The notes under the pieces were generated by a model, which was not told the origin of the DNA, did not search any database, and saw only the letters and a program-made list of their open reading frames with translations. Below, one piece after another: positions 36,543 to 45,931 of a stretch of 64,000 nt of DNA. How positions within the stretch are numbered: the first letter of the stretch is position 1; each line of letters starts with the position of its first letter. The translations under genes were made by a program, and so were the position numbers. Origin of the DNA: Pseudomonas canadensis (GTDB lineage: Bacteria > Pseudomonadota > Gammaproteobacteria > Pseudomonadales > Pseudomonadaceae); the NCBI RefSeq assembly GCF_000503215.1, contig NZ_AYTD01000013.1, positions 1,106,009-1,170,008 on the forward strand, read 5' to 3'.

Positions 36543-37691
36543 TCAAAGCCCCATCTGCTTGCTGATGATTTCATTCATCACTTCGCGGGTACCGCCACCG
36601 ATGGACAGGATGCGGTTGTCGCGGTATAGCCGCTCCACCAGGCTACCGCGCATGTAACCCTGGCCCCCGAGGATCTGTACCGCGTCGTAGGTGACGCGGT
36701 CGGCGGTGTCGGTGGCAAGGTTCTTGGCCATGGAAATTTCCTTGATCACGCTGATACCGGCGGCCATCTTTGCCGCCTGCCGGTAGGTGAATTCGCGGGA
36801 GACTTCCACGGCGGTGGCCATTTCCGCCAGGCGATGCTTGATCACCTGGAATTTGCCAATGGGTTTGCCGAAGGCTTCGCGCTCGGCGGCCCATTTGAGG
36901 CTTTCCTCTAGGGCCAACTGCGCGGTCATGTTGGCCATGAGCGCCAGGGCCAGGCGCTCGCTCTGGAAGTTGCCCATGATGCAGGCAAAGCCCATGTTTT
37001 CAGCGCCGATCAGGTTGCCGACGGGCACGCGGCAATCGTCGAAGAACAATTCAGCGGTGTCCGACGCCCACCAGCCCATTTTCTTCAGAGGCTGGCCAAC
37101 GGTAAAACCGGGGGTGTCTTTTTCGATCAGCAGCAGGCTGATGCCGGCAAATCCCGGTCCACCCGTGCGCACGGCCACGGTGTAGAAGTCGGCGCGGCTG
37201 CCGCTGGTGATGAAGGTCTTGCTGCCGCTGACGCGGTAATGGTCGCCCTCGCGAACGGCACGGGTTTGCAGGCTGGCCACATCCGAACCGCCGCCCGGCT
37301 CGGTGACCGCCAGGGCGATGATCTTTTCACCGGACAGGACCTGCGGCACCACGCGCTCGCGCACCTCGGGCCGGGCCCATTTGACGATAGGCGGCAAGCC
37401 AATATCCAATGAACCCAACCCTGCGACGACGCCGCCAGAGCCGCAACGCATCAATTCTTCGCTGGCAGCCACCTTGGCGAACAGATCACCTTCATGACTG
37501 CCACCGAGAGCTTCGGGGTAGCCGATGCCAAGAATCCCCGCCGCGCCGGCCTTGAGGTACAGCTCGCGGGGAAAGCTTTCCGCCTCCTCCCACTGTTCGA
37601 TGCCCGGCAACATCTCGCGCTCGACGAAACGGCGCACGCTGTCGCGGACCAATTGGTGGCTGGGGTCGAAGTAGTCCTGATAGGCAGACAT
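36543..37691 (-). CDS. Acyl-CoA dehydrogenase
   Basis: The 382-residue protein starts at the ATG at 37691, with GGAG seven bases upstream; a TTG two codons earlier is less likely. Signatures include IALAVTEPGGGSDVASLQT, GFACIMGNFQSERLAL and the C-terminal ILGGQGYMRGSLVERLYRD. It is a FAD enzyme of the medium/short-chain type acting on an unknown acyl-CoA. No other beta-oxidation genes are close. Confidence 0.9.
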   Translation of the reverse strand: MSAYQDYFDPSHQLVRDSVRRFVEREMLPGIEQWEEAESFPRELYLKAGAAGILGIGYPEALGGSHEGDLFAKVAASEELMRCGSGGVVAGLGSLDIGLPPIVKWARPEVRERVVPQVLSGEKIIALAVTEPGGGSDVASLQTRAVREGDHYRVSGSKTFITSGSRADFYTVAVRTGGPGFAGISLLLIEKDTPGFTVGQPLKKMGWWASDTAELFFDDCRVPVGNLIGAENMGFACIMGNFQSERLALALMANMTAQLALEESLKWAAEREAFGKPIGKFQVIKHRLAEMATAVEVSREFTYRQAAKMAAGISVIKEISMAKNLATDTADRVTYDAVQILGGQGYMRGSLVERLYRDNRILSIGGGTREVMNEIISKQMGL

Positions 37692-37799
37692 CGGCAAGCT
37701 CCACGGTGAGGTGGAGCGAACTTACCAAGCGCTTGCTTGGTTATCAAGACATGTACAACTTTTACCAACAACTCAATGCCAATGTGGGAGCGGTGAACC

Positions 37800-38402
37800 T
37801 TAGAGGGCGATGGGTTTGCGGCCGGCGAAGGAATGCGCCAACGTTCCACCGTCCACCAACTCCAGCTCGCCACCCAACGGTACGCCATGGGCAATACGCG
37901 AGGTGATCAAGCCTTTGTTGGTCAGCAATTGCGCAATGTAGTGCGCGGTCGCCTCACCTTCCACCGTCGGGTTGGTGGCGAGGATCACTTCAGTGAAAGT
38001 GCCCTGTTCTTCAATGCGCGCCACCAGTTGCGGAATGCCGATGGCTTCCGGGCCCAGACCGTCCAGCGGCGACAGGTGGCCCTTGAGTACGAAGTAACGG
38101 CCGCGATAGCCGGTCTGCTCCACCGCGTACACATCCATCGGCCCTTCTACCACGCACAGCAGCGTGTCGTCGCGGCGTGGGTCGGCGCATTGCGGGCAGA
38201 GTTCTTCTTCAGTGAGGGTGCGACACTGGCGACAGTGACCGACACCGGTCATGGCCTGGCTCAAGGCCTGGGCCAACCGGGCGCCGCCGCTGCGATCACG
38301 CTCCAGCAGTTGCAGCGCCATACGCTGGGCGGTTTTCTGGCCGACACCCGGCAAAATGCGCAGGGCGTCGATCAGTTGGCGAATCAGGGGGCTGAAGCTC
38401 AT
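37800..38402 (-). CDS. recR: Recombination mediator RecR
   Basis: The 200-residue protein starts [21 protein letters not shown] at the ATG at 38402; the longer frame overlaps the upstream gene. It has the helix-hairpin-helix motif [14 protein letters not shown], the C4 zinc finger (Cys57, 60, 69, 72 in [17 protein letters not shown]) and a Toprim domain. RecR acts with RecF and RecO to load RecA at gaps. Confidence 0.97.
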   Translation of the reverse strand: MSFSPLIRQLIDALRILPGVGQKTAQRMALQLLERDRSGGARLAQALSQAMTGVGHCRQCRTLTEEELCPQCADPRRDDTLLCVVEGPMDVYAVEQTGYRGRYFVLKGHLSPLDGLGPEAIGIPQLVARIEEQGTFTEVILATNPTVEGEATAHYIAQLLTNKGLITSRIAHGVPLGGELELVDGGTLAHSFAGRKPIAL

Positions 38403-38460
38403 GGGCGAAGGGTCCGACAAAACAACGAGACGCGGTTTATACCCGCGCCCCGGATAAGCG

Positions 38461-39486
38461 TCAAATGCGCACGACCAACTTGCCGAAGTTGCGCCCTTCC
38501 AACAGACCGATAAAGGCCTCGGGCGCCCGCTCCAGGCCCTCGACCACATCCTCGCGGAACTTGATCTTGCCGTCGCGCACCCACGGCGCCATGGCGCTTT
38601 GGAATTCGGGCTGGCGATCACCGTAGTCATCGAACACGATAAAGCCCTGGATCTGCACGCGCTTGGTCAGCAGCGTGCGCTGCAGCGCCGGCAACCGGTC
38701 GGGGCCGCTGGGTGCTTCATGGGCGTTGTAGCCGGCGATCAACCCGCACAGCGGAATCCGGGCCTTGGGATTAAGCAAGGGCACCACGGCGTCGAATACC
38801 TTGCCGCCGACGTTCTCGAAATAGATGTCGACGCCCTTGAAGCAGGCGTGGGCCAATTCGTCGGCGAAGTGTGCACTTTTGTGGTCGACGCAGGCATCGA
38901 AGCCCAACTCCTCCACCACGTAGCGGCACTTGTCCGCGCCCCCTGCGATCCCGACCACGCGCAAGCCCTTGAGCTTGGCCACCTGCCCCACCACCGAGCC
39001 CACTGCGCCGGACGCTGCGGCGACGACCAGGGTTTCCCCGGTTTTGGGCTGGCCAATATCCATCAGGCCCATGTAGGCGGTCATGCCCGGCATGCCCAGC
39101 ACACCCAGGGCCATGGACGGGCTGGCCAGGCCCTTGGGCACCGGCATCAGGTTCCGGCCATCGGAGATGCTATGGCTCTGCCAGCCGGTGGAACCGACTA
39201 CCAGGTCACCCACTTCGAATTTCGGATTGCGCGATTGCTCGATACGGCTGACAGCGCCACCGGTCATCACTTCATCGATTTCCACCGGAGCGGCGTAGGA
39301 CGGTGCGTCGCTCATACGTCCACGCATGTAAGGGTCCAAAGACAGGTACAACGTCTTCAGCAGGACTTGGCCGTCTGCCAACTCCGGTAGATTCACGCGC
39401 TCCAGGCGGAAATTTTCCGGGGTCGGTGCGCCTTGGGGGCGTGAGACCAGGACAATGCGCTGGTTCAGGGTTGGTTCTTGAGGCAT
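38461..39486 (-). CDS. NADP-dependent oxidoreductase of the CurA/leukotriene B4 12-hydroxydehydrogenase type
   Basis: The 341-residue medium-chain reductase has [15 protein letters not shown], the nucleotide-binding [18 protein letters not shown], and [13 protein letters not shown], all typical of the double-bond reductase group. It has no zinc-ligand cysteines. The substrate is probably an alpha,beta-unsaturated carbonyl compound. It lies between recR and ybaB on the same strand and interrupts the common dnaX-ybaB-recR order. Confidence 0.9.
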   Translation of the reverse strand: MPQEPTLNQRIVLVSRPQGAPTPENFRLERVNLPELADGQVLLKTLYLSLDPYMRGRMSDAPSYAAPVEIDEVMTGGAVSRIEQSRNPKFEVGDLVVGSTGWQSHSISDGRNLMPVPKGLASPSMALGVLGMPGMTAYMGLMDIGQPKTGETLVVAAASGAVGSVVGQVAKLKGLRVVGIAGGADKCRYVVEELGFDACVDHKSAHFADELAHACFKGVDIYFENVGGKVFDAVVPLLNPKARIPLCGLIAGYNAHEAPSGPDRLPALQRTLLTKRVQIQGFIVFDDYGDRQPEFQSAMAPWVRDGKIKFREDVVEGLERAPEAFIGLLEGRNFGKLVVRI

Positions 39487-39565
39487 GAAAGGGCTCCTTT
39501 ATCGAATCCATCGGTATAGGGTGCAGACCATGCGTGCCGTGCCAGGGTTCGATCAGATTCGGCAC

Positions 39566-39596
39566 AAACAAAAATGCCAGGCACAAGGCCTGGCAT
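39566..39596 (-). terminator. Intrinsic terminator after ybaB
   Basis: On the minus strand ATGCCAGGC-CTTGT-GCCTGGCAT is a perfect nine-pair stem followed by TTTTTGTTTG. It lies just after the ybaB stop and should end the dnaX-ybaB transcript. Confidence 0.88.
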
Positions 39597-39620
39597 TGGA
39601 GTCTAGCTAAAGCTACCGGA

Positions 39621-39959
39621 TCAGAACGGCAGCTTCATGCCCGGTGGCAATTGCATGCCAGCGGTCACACCGCCCATTTTTTCCTGGCTGTTGGCTTCGA
39701 TCTTGCGCACGGCGTCGTTGACGGCGGCAGCGAACAAGGCTTCGAGCATTTCCAAGTCATCTTCACCGACGCCTGGCAATACGCTTGGGTCGATGCTCAC
39801 GCGCTTGATGTCGTGACGACCGGTCATCACCACGCTGACCATATCGCCACCGGCTTTACCGGTGACTTCGGCGTTGGCCAGTTCTTCCTGCATCTTGGCC
39901 ATTTTTTCCTGCATCTGCTGCGCCTGCTTCATCAGGCCGGCCATGCCACCTTTCATCAT
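39621..39959 (-). CDS. ybaB: Nucleoid-associated protein YbaB/EbfC
   Basis: The 112-residue protein starts [20 protein letters not shown] at the ATG at 39959 with GAGGTG upstream. The N-terminal helix and [20 protein letters not shown] are typical. It is a small DNA-binding dimer encoded directly after dnaX, its usual partner gene. Confidence 0.95.
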
Positions 39960-40002
39960 GGGAATCACCTCAAAGTACGTGGATCAAGTTAGTAGCCCGG
40001 TG

Positions 40003-42063
40003 TCAGGACGCCTGGGGCACCGGGGCTTCGACAGGTTCAATAGTATCGTGACGGACGACCGCACCGAACTGTTGCATCATTTGCTGGATGAGCGGATCAC
40101 CGTGGATCGAGTCCTCGGCCTCACGCTGACGGTTGATACGCCGGCGGGTCGCGGCCTGGGCCGGGGTTTCCTGCTCCGGCTTGATCAGCTCGATGGTAAT
40201 GGTCAGCGTGCGCTCATGGTACTGGTTCAGTGCGTCATTCAGGCGGCGTTGCTGGGTCGCGTTGAACAGGGCGCTGTGGGCCGGGTCCAGGTGCAGCAGC
40301 CAGTGATCGCCATCGATGGAAATCAGCGTGCAGTTCGCGGCGATGCTACCGGTCATGCCGGAAATCGGCAGCTTCGGAAACAATTCCAGCCATTGCAGGG
40401 CCAGGCCGGTGGCCGGCGCGGCAGCGGGTTCCGCCTCAGGCTCGGGGGCCGGCTCGGCGGTGTGTTCGCTGGCCAGATCGTCCAAGTAGCTGTAGGCCGA
40501 ATCCATGTCCGGCTCGATGTAGTCTTCGTCCAGCGGCGGTTCGTCGTCGAGGTCGATGCCCGGCGTGGCGGCTTCCACTTGGGCCACGGTCGGCTCGGGA
40601 ACCGGCGCCGACACCCATTCGGGCGCGTCCGGCACCACACTGTCCGGGGTCGGCGTGGGCATCGGGGTCAGCTCGGGCTGCTCGCCGATGGTTTCCAGCA
40701 CGGGCTCCACGGCGGGCGCTTGCTCGGCTTCGACTTCAGCGTCTACCGGGTCATTCCAAGGCAGGTCTACAACCGGTTCAGGTTCGACGACGGATTCGGG
40801 CTCGATCACCGGCGCAGCGACCACAGGCTCAGGCTCGGGCGCCGCAGCAACCGGCGCAGGCGCAGGCGCAGCAACCACTGGCGCAACCACCGCCGCGCCA
40901 GCCACTGGTTTGGCGGAATCAACTGTGGCCTGGCTGATCCCCACTGGCTTTAGCGGCTGTCTCGGCGCATCGGCCGAATCGGCGGGCCGGAACGCCAGCA
41001 TCCGCAGCAGCACCATTTCAAAGCCACCACGCGGGTCAGGCGCCAGCGGCAGGTCGCGGCGGCCAATCAGGCCCATCTGGTAGTAGAACTGTACATCTTC
41101 GGCCGGCAACGCCTGGGCCAGGGCCAACACACGGTCGCGGTCGCCATGGCCGTTGTCGACACCCTCAGGCAGCGCCTGGGCGATAGCAACGCGGTGCAGC
41201 ACATTGAGGATTTCCGAGAGCACGCCGTTCCAGTCCGGGCCTTGCTCCGACAGGTGACGCACAGCTTCGAGCAACGCCTTGGCGTCGCCTTCGATCAGCG
41301 CATGCAGCACGTCGAATACCTGGCCGTGGTCGAGGGTGCCAAGCATGGCGCGCACATCAGCGGCCATGACCTTGCCTTCACCAAAGGCGATGGCCTGGTC
41401 GGTGAGGCTCATGGCATCACGCATCGAGCCATCGGCAGCGCGGCCGAGCAGCCACAGCGCGTCGTCTTCGAACGGTACGTTCTCGACGCCCAGCACGTGG
41501 GTCAAATGCTCGACCACCCGCTCGGGGGTCATGTTTTTCAGCGAGAACTGCAAGCACCGCGACAGAATCGTTGCAGGAAGTTTCTGCGGGTCGGTGGTGG
41601 CCAGGATGAATTTGACGTAGGGCGGCGGCTCTTCCAGGGTTTTCAACAAGGCGTTGAAGGAATGGCTGGAGAGCATGTGCACTTCGTCGATCAGGTAGAC
41701 CTTGAAGCGGCCACGGCTCGGCGCGTACTGCACGTTGTCGAGCAGCTCGCGGGTGTCTTCGACCTTGGTGCGGCTCGCGGCGTCGATCTCGATCAGGTCG
41801 ACGAAACGCCCTTCGTCGATTTCCTTGCACACCGAACAGGTGCCGCACGGCGTCGAAGTAATACCGGTTTCACAGTTCAGGCATTTGGCGATGATGCGCG
41901 CAATGGTGGTTTTGCCCACCCCCCGCGTACCAGTGAACAGGTAGGCGTGGTGCAGCCGCTGGCTGTCCAAGGCATTGATCAGAGCCTTGAGCACATGGGT
42001 CTGGCCGACCATTTCGCGGAACGAGCGCGGACGCCATTTACGTGCAAGAACCTGATAACTCAT
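40003..42063 (-). CDS. dnaX: DNA polymerase III subunits tau/gamma
   Basis: I start at MSYQVLARKWRPRSF (42063), giving 686 residues; the frame is open upstream but without homology. The AAA+ clamp-loader part has Walker A GTRGVGKTT (45-53), zinc ligands Cys64, Cys73, Cys76 and Cys79, and IDEVHMLS. Residues about 385-560 form a low-complexity linker rich in Ala, Pro, Val and Glu, followed by a tau-like C-terminal domain. I see no A-rich slippery heptamer in the expected region, so a programmed frameshift to gamma is not evident. Confidence 0.95.
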   Translation of the reverse strand: MSYQVLARKWRPRSFREMVGQTHVLKALINALDSQRLHHAYLFTGTRGVGKTTIARIIAKCLNCETGITSTPCGTCSVCKEIDEGRFVDLIEIDAASRTKVEDTRELLDNVQYAPSRGRFKVYLIDEVHMLSSHSFNALLKTLEEPPPYVKFILATTDPQKLPATILSRCLQFSLKNMTPERVVEHLTHVLGVENVPFEDDALWLLGRAADGSMRDAMSLTDQAIAFGEGKVMAADVRAMLGTLDHGQVFDVLHALIEGDAKALLEAVRHLSEQGPDWNGVLSEILNVLHRVAIAQALPEGVDNGHGDRDRVLALAQALPAEDVQFYYQMGLIGRRDLPLAPDPRGGFEMVLLRMLAFRPADSADAPRQPLKPVGISQATVDSAKPVAGAAVVAPVVAAPAPAPVAAAPEPEPVVAAPVIEPESVVEPEPVVDLPWNDPVDAEVEAEQAPAVEPVLETIGEQPELTPMPTPTPDSVVPDAPEWVSAPVPEPTVAQVEAATPGIDLDDEPPLDEDYIEPDMDSAYSYLDDLASEHTAEPAPEPEAEPAAAPATGLALQWLELFPKLPISGMTGSIAANCTLISIDGDHWLLHLDPAHSALFNATQQRRLNDALNQYHERTLTITIELIKPEQETPAQAATRRRINRQREAEDSIHGDPLIQQMMQQFGAVVRHDTIEPVEAPVPQAS

Positions 42064-42196
42064 CGAAAACCGTCGCAACTGGGAAACAGAAGCCGGTAAT
42101 GCTAGCGGAGCAAGGGGGAAATTGCATCCGGCACGCTTGCCTAATCTGACTAAGCTCATGTGACTGGCCCCGAAAAGGCCTGAACCCGGAGAGCTT

Positions 42197-42946
42197 ATGC
42201 GCGCAGTCCTGGGCGTTTTATGGATGATTGCCACGGCCAGCCTTGCAGCGCCCGCACCGCTGCGCTTCTCGGTTTCCGACAGTTGGGCGATGCCCATGGT
42301 GCAACTGGAAGATGGCCGGCCTACCCAGGGCATTTGGTATGACGTGATGTTAAGCCTGGCCACCCAGGTCGGCCGCCCTGCGCAATTCCATGTACTGGCA
42401 CGGGCGCGCATCTCCAGCGCCATGGAACACGGTGATATCGATGTGCGCTGTTATGTCACCCAGGCCTGGGTCGACGACCAGTCCGGCGACTACACCTGGA
42501 GCATTCCGCTGATGGTGCAGCGCAACCTGTTGGTCAGCACCCACATTCCCCCGCACCCCATACACATCGACCAGCTCGCGCCGCAAGCCATCGGCACCGT
42601 GCTCAATTACCGCTACGTCACCCTCGACCCGCTGTTTGCCGGCGGCCAACTCAGCCGCGACGATGCGCGCAGCGAAGAGCAGGTGCTGCACAAACTGGTG
42701 GCCGGGCGTTTCAAGTTCGCAGTGGTCAATGAATGGATACTCGACCGCTTCAACCAGCGGATGCCGGTGGGCAAACGCCTGCACAAGGTGGCGGTGATCG
42801 ATGAACAGAACCTGGGCTGCACCGTACGCAATGACCCGAACGTGCCGGTGCAGTTGATCCTGCGTACCTTGTTGCGGATGAAGATGTCGGGCGAGATCGA
42901 CCAGATCATCCAGCTGTACACCGGAGAGACTCCTGACAGGAACTGA
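42197..42946 (+). CDS. Periplasmic substrate-binding protein (family 3-like)
   Basis: The 249-residue protein has a signal peptide (about 1-17, MRAVLGVLWMIATASLA) and the overall plan of small polar-amino-acid-binding-type proteins: LRFSVSDSWAMPMV, GIWYDVMLSLATQVGR and GDIDVRCYVT. No transporter genes are adjacent, so it may serve a distant transporter or be an orphan sensor-like protein. The ligand is unknown. Confidence 0.78.
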   Translation: MRAVLGVLWMIATASLAAPAPLRFSVSDSWAMPMVQLEDGRPTQGIWYDVMLSLATQVGRPAQFHVLARARISSAMEHGDIDVRCYVTQAWVDDQSGDYTWSIPLMVQRNLLVSTHIPPHPIHIDQLAPQAIGTVLNYRYVTLDPLFAGGQLSRDDARSEEQVLHKLVAGRFKFAVVNEWILDRFNQRMPVGKRLHKVAVIDEQNLGCTVRNDPNVPVQLILRTLLRMKMSGEIDQIIQLYTGETPDRN

Positions 42947-43001
42947 CAGCACTGCCTTATAGACTCGGCTCCCTCACCACACGCGCTGCCAAGGAGCCCG
43001 C

Positions 43002-43373
43002 ATGCACACCGTCGCCCATTACTTTTTGCTCTACGTCGACAGCCCGGCCACCAGCGCCAACTTCTATAGCCGCCTGCTGGACAAGCCGCCGGTGGAACTC
43101 AACCCGAAGTTCGCCTTGTTCATTCTCGACAATGGCGTGAAGCTGGGACTGTGGTCACGCCATACCGTGCAACCGGCAGCGCAGTTCACGGGCGGTGGCG
43201 GCGAAGTGGGGTTGTCCCTGGCCGACAAGGCCGCCGTGGATGCCCTGCACAACCTGTGGGTAGAGCGCGGCGCAACGATTATCCAGTCACCGACCCCCCT
43301 AGATTTCGGCTACACCTTCGTCGCCGAGGACCTCGACGGCCACCGCCTGCGCGCGTTTTGCCTGAGCGAGTGA
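43002..43373 (+). CDS. VOC/glyoxalase-superfamily protein
   Basis: The 123-residue protein MHTVAHYFLLYVDSPATSAN has the paired beta-alpha-beta-beta-beta pattern of the VOC fold, with DLDGHRLRAF at the end. It resembles the phenazine-resistance/EhpR and PhnB-like groups that bind small aromatic drugs. The 3' end overlaps the end of the opposing transporter gene by 75 bases. Confidence 0.82.
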   Translation: MHTVAHYFLLYVDSPATSANFYSRLLDKPPVELNPKFALFILDNGVKLGLWSRHTVQPAAQFTGGGGEVGLSLADKAAVDALHNLWVERGATIIQSPTPLDFGYTFVAEDLDGHRLRAFCLSE

Positions 43374-44255
43374 CCGCCAGCGCCCTTCCAGGCTGATGGC
43401 GGCCACGCTGGCCAACACGATCAAACCGCCCAGCACCACTTGCAGGGCGATGTGCTCGCCCAGCAGCGTCGCCGCCATCGTCATGGCCACGGGCGGGATC
43501 AGGTACATCGCCACCGAGGCACGGCTGACCTCGACATGTTTCAACACATAACCCCAGGCCAGGTACGCCAGGGCACTGGGGAAGATCCCCAGCACCAGCA
43601 CCGCGAGGTTTTCCGGCAATGGCGCCTGCATCATGGCAGCGGGCAGGCCCGGTAGATTCACGCAGAGCATCAAGGTGCCCGCCCACACCATGTAACACGC
43701 CATGGTCAACGGGCTATAGCGATGGGCATAGTGTTTCTGGATGGCGAAGTACAGGCTCCACGACACCGCCGCCAACAGGATCAACAAACCGCGCGGATCG
43801 ATATCGCCCAGGCCGTGATCGCCCCAGATCACCACCAGCACACCCAGCAGGCCGAGCAACACACAGCTCCAACGCCAGACGCTGATCCGCTCCTTCAAGC
43901 AGAAGAACGCGATTAACACACTGAACAGTGGCGCCGATTGCGCCAGCACGCTGGACGCCGCTGCCGTCACGAATTGCTGTCCGTAATTGAGGCTGGTGTG
44001 ATGCAGGAACACCCCGAAAAAACTCAACACCAGCAGCCACGGCAGATCCCGCAGGCGCGGCCTGCCAATGCCCATCACCAGTGCCACACACGCCATGAAC
44101 ATCGAGGCAATCAAGAACCGCAGCAACGCCAACTGGCCAGGGCTGTAGCTGTGCAGCCCCATGTGCACGCCAATCGGCGAATAGGCCCAACAGAGGATGA
44201 CGCTGGCGATGACTAGCGTAAGCTTCAGGGGTGACGGGGTGTTCATCGACGGCAT
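43299..44255 (-). CDS. EamA/DMT-family membrane transporter
   Basis: The protein has about ten membrane helices in two EamA repeats (CWAYSPIGVHMGLHSYSPGQ near the start, and LVLGIFPSALAYLAWGYVLK later). I take MPSMNTPSPLKL (44255) as the start, 318 residues; MNTPS at 44246 is also possible. It probably exports a small metabolite. It is divergent from a LysR regulator, a common paired arrangement. Confidence 0.85.
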   Translation of the reverse strand: MPSMNTPSPLKLTLVIASVILCWAYSPIGVHMGLHSYSPGQLALLRFLIASMFMACVALVMGIGRPRLRDLPWLLVLSFFGVFLHHTSLNYGQQFVTAAASSVLAQSAPLFSVLIAFFCLKERISVWRWSCVLLGLLGVLVVIWGDHGLGDIDPRGLLILLAAVSWSLYFAIQKHYAHRYSPLTMACYMVWAGTLMLCVNLPGLPAAMMQAPLPENLAVLVLGIFPSALAYLAWGYVLKHVEVSRASVAMYLIPPVAMTMAATLLGEHIALQVVLGGLIVLASVAAISLEGRWRSLAQAKRAQAVAVEVLGDEGVAEI

Positions 44256-44348
44256 CCGAAAACAAAGAAGGAATACCGTCAGTCTTGGCCCGCACAAGAC
44301 GCAGGACAATTAACCGTTTCTGACTTCTGAAATCACTGGAACTGAGCA

Positions 44349-45212
44349 ATGGAACTGGCCCAACTGAAAATGGTGCGAGCCGTGGCGCAAACCGGCAGCG
44401 TGGCCCAGGCCGCCGTGCACTTGCATTGCGTGCCGTCCAACATCACTACGCGGATAAAGCAACTGGAAAGCGAGTTGGGCACGCCGCTGTTCATTCGAGC
44501 CGGGCGTGGGCTGGCAATCAGTGCGGCGGGGGAGATTTTCCTCGAATACTGCGAACGCATCCTGGCCTTGGTGGACGAATCCAAACGCGCCGTGGACGCC
44601 AACGCCATACCCCGTGGCACCCTGCGCATCGGCGCAGTGGAGTCCAGCGCCAGTGGCCGTCTGCCGCCGCTGCTGGCGGAATACCACCGACGCTACCCGG
44701 ATGTCAGCCTGGAACTGGTGACCGGCGCCTGGGGCGAGCTGCTCGATGACCTGCAACACCATCGCCTGGATGTGGCGCTGGTGGCCGCTGGCAACAAACG
44801 CGCAAAGCTCGAACACAGCGTGGTCTACAGCGAGCGCCTAGTGCTGATCGCCAGCGCCTCCAGCGAACCGATCCGCAGCGCCGAAGACCTGGCCGGCCGC
44901 ACCTTGCTGGTATGGCCACCGGGTTGCCCCTATCGGGCAGCGCTGGAGAACTGGGTCAAGCCCCATGCGTTCAAGCCGACCATTGCCAGCTATGCCAGTT
45001 GGGGCACGATCATTGGTTGCGTGAGTGCCGGGATTGGCGTGGCGCTGGCGCCGGAAGGCATCCTGGCCCGCTATGAGCAGGCCAATCAGCTGGCATCGTA
45101 CCGGTTCGATGAACTGCAGGCGGTGGACAACCTGCTGTTCTGGCACAAGGACACCCAGCGGCATCTGGCACGGGATGCGTTTGCCGGGTTACTCCGCGAA
45201 ATATTCGGTTGA
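44349..45212 (+). CDS. LysR-family transcriptional regulator
   Basis: The 287-residue protein has the N-terminal winged helix (MELAQLKMVRAVAQTGSVAQ and AAVHLHCVPSNITTRIKQLE) and a LysR substrate domain with GTLRIGAVESSASGRLPPLL. It resembles PtrR/NhaR-like or transporter-control regulators. Because it diverges from the EamA transporter gene, it probably controls that gene; the effector is unknown. Confidence 0.92.
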   Translation: MELAQLKMVRAVAQTGSVAQAAVHLHCVPSNITTRIKQLESELGTPLFIRAGRGLAISAAGEIFLEYCERILALVDESKRAVDANAIPRGTLRIGAVESSASGRLPPLLAEYHRRYPDVSLELVTGAWGELLDDLQHHRLDVALVAAGNKRAKLEHSVVYSERLVLIASASSEPIRSAEDLAGRTLLVWPPGCPYRAALENWVKPHAFKPTIASYASWGTIIGCVSAGIGVALAPEGILARYEQANQLASYRFDELQAVDNLLFWHKDTQRHLARDAFAGLLREIFG

Positions 45213-45225
45213 TGAAGATCCAAAA

Positions 45226-45317
45226 TGTGGGAGCGGGCTTGCTCGCGAAAGCGGTGGCTCAGTCACTGCATCCAGCGACTGACACTCCGTATTCGCGAGC
45301 AAGCCCGCTCCCACATC
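45226..45317. repeat. REP doublet (REPIN), GTGGGAGCGGGC family
   Basis: ATGTGGGAGCGGGCTTGCTC with GCGAA and its inverse TTCGCGAGCAAGCCCGCTCC with CACAT flank a spacer of about 40 bases. It separates the LysR gene from the exported-protein gene. The sequence family differs from the GTAGGAGCCGGC repeats. Confidence 0.9.
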
Positions 45318-45339
45318 TAGATTTTTGCCGTTTTCGAGA

Positions 45340-45930
45340 TCAGCTTTTGGGGGCCGCCAACCGCGCGTATTGATCCTGGCTGATCCACCCCGTAAACGAG
45401 CGACCCTCTGCGTTGATGAACTCGACCTGGGCCCAGCCATCCTTGAATGCCAGCACACCGACCACGTCGTTCTTGACGATGTAGGGACGTTTAGCCGCCT
45501 TGGCACTTGGATTTTTCAGCAGGTAAGCCTTGTCGGCTGAGACCTTGACCAGGCCGATCCATTTTTTGCTGGCGGTCTGGGTCAGGTCCAGGCCGGTGGC
45601 AATTTCCGGCATCAGCACATTGAGGCAACCCGGATGCTGACGGCCTTCTGCCACGGTGAGGGTCACGCCGTCCGAAGAAGGCGCCACGCTGCCGGGATAG
45701 GCAGTGTCGTTCCAGGTGGTCAGCGCTGAGGGCTTGCCTTGCAGGTAGAACGTGCAGCTGCGAGTAACGCCCTCGCCCATCTCTTCCGCGTAATAGCCTT
45801 CCACCTGATGCTCAGGCGTCACCGCCAGCATCAGCCCTTCGTATTTTCCGGAATGCAATGCAGGCGAACCGGCAAATACGGGGACAACGGCGCACAACGA
45901 CAACACACCCACTGCTAGAAAACGGATCAT
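45340..45930 (-). CDS. Exported SH3-like protein, possible immunity protein for the muramidase
   Basis: The 196-residue protein starts MIRFLAVGVLSLCAVVPVFA, a clear Sec signal peptide, with AAGGA upstream. The C-terminal region (NDVVGVLAFKDGWAQVEFIN, GWISQDQYARL) looks like a bacterial SH3 domain. Its start lies one base after the stop of the muramidase gene, so the two form a tight bicistron. A periplasmic protein encoded directly after a leaderless cell-wall hydrolase is the usual layout of a type VI effector-immunity pair. The function is inferred only from this layout. Confidence 0.72.
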   Translation of the reverse strand: MIRFLAVGVLSLCAVVPVFAGSPALHSGKYEGLMLAVTPEHQVEGYYAEEMGEGVTRSCTFYLQGKPSALTTWNDTAYPGSVAPSSDGVTLTVAEGRQHPGCLNVLMPEIATGLDLTQTASKKWIGLVKVSADKAYLLKNPSAKAAKRPYIVKNDVVGVLAFKDGWAQVEFINAEGRSFTGWISQDQYARLAAPKS

Positions 45931-45931
45931 C

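Noticed and set aside
37781..37793. AATGTGGGAGCGG before the acyl-CoA dehydrogenase gene
   Set aside because: It matches only the first bases of a REP and has no inverted partner; at most a remnant.
38403..38630. N-terminal extension of RecR
   Set aside because: It overlaps the next gene and RecR homologues start at MSFSPLI, 200 residues before the stop.
40700..41000. Possible dnaX frameshift site for gamma
   Set aside because: The linker region has no A-rich slippery heptamer, and the Ala/Pro/Glu repeats are ordinary linker sequence.
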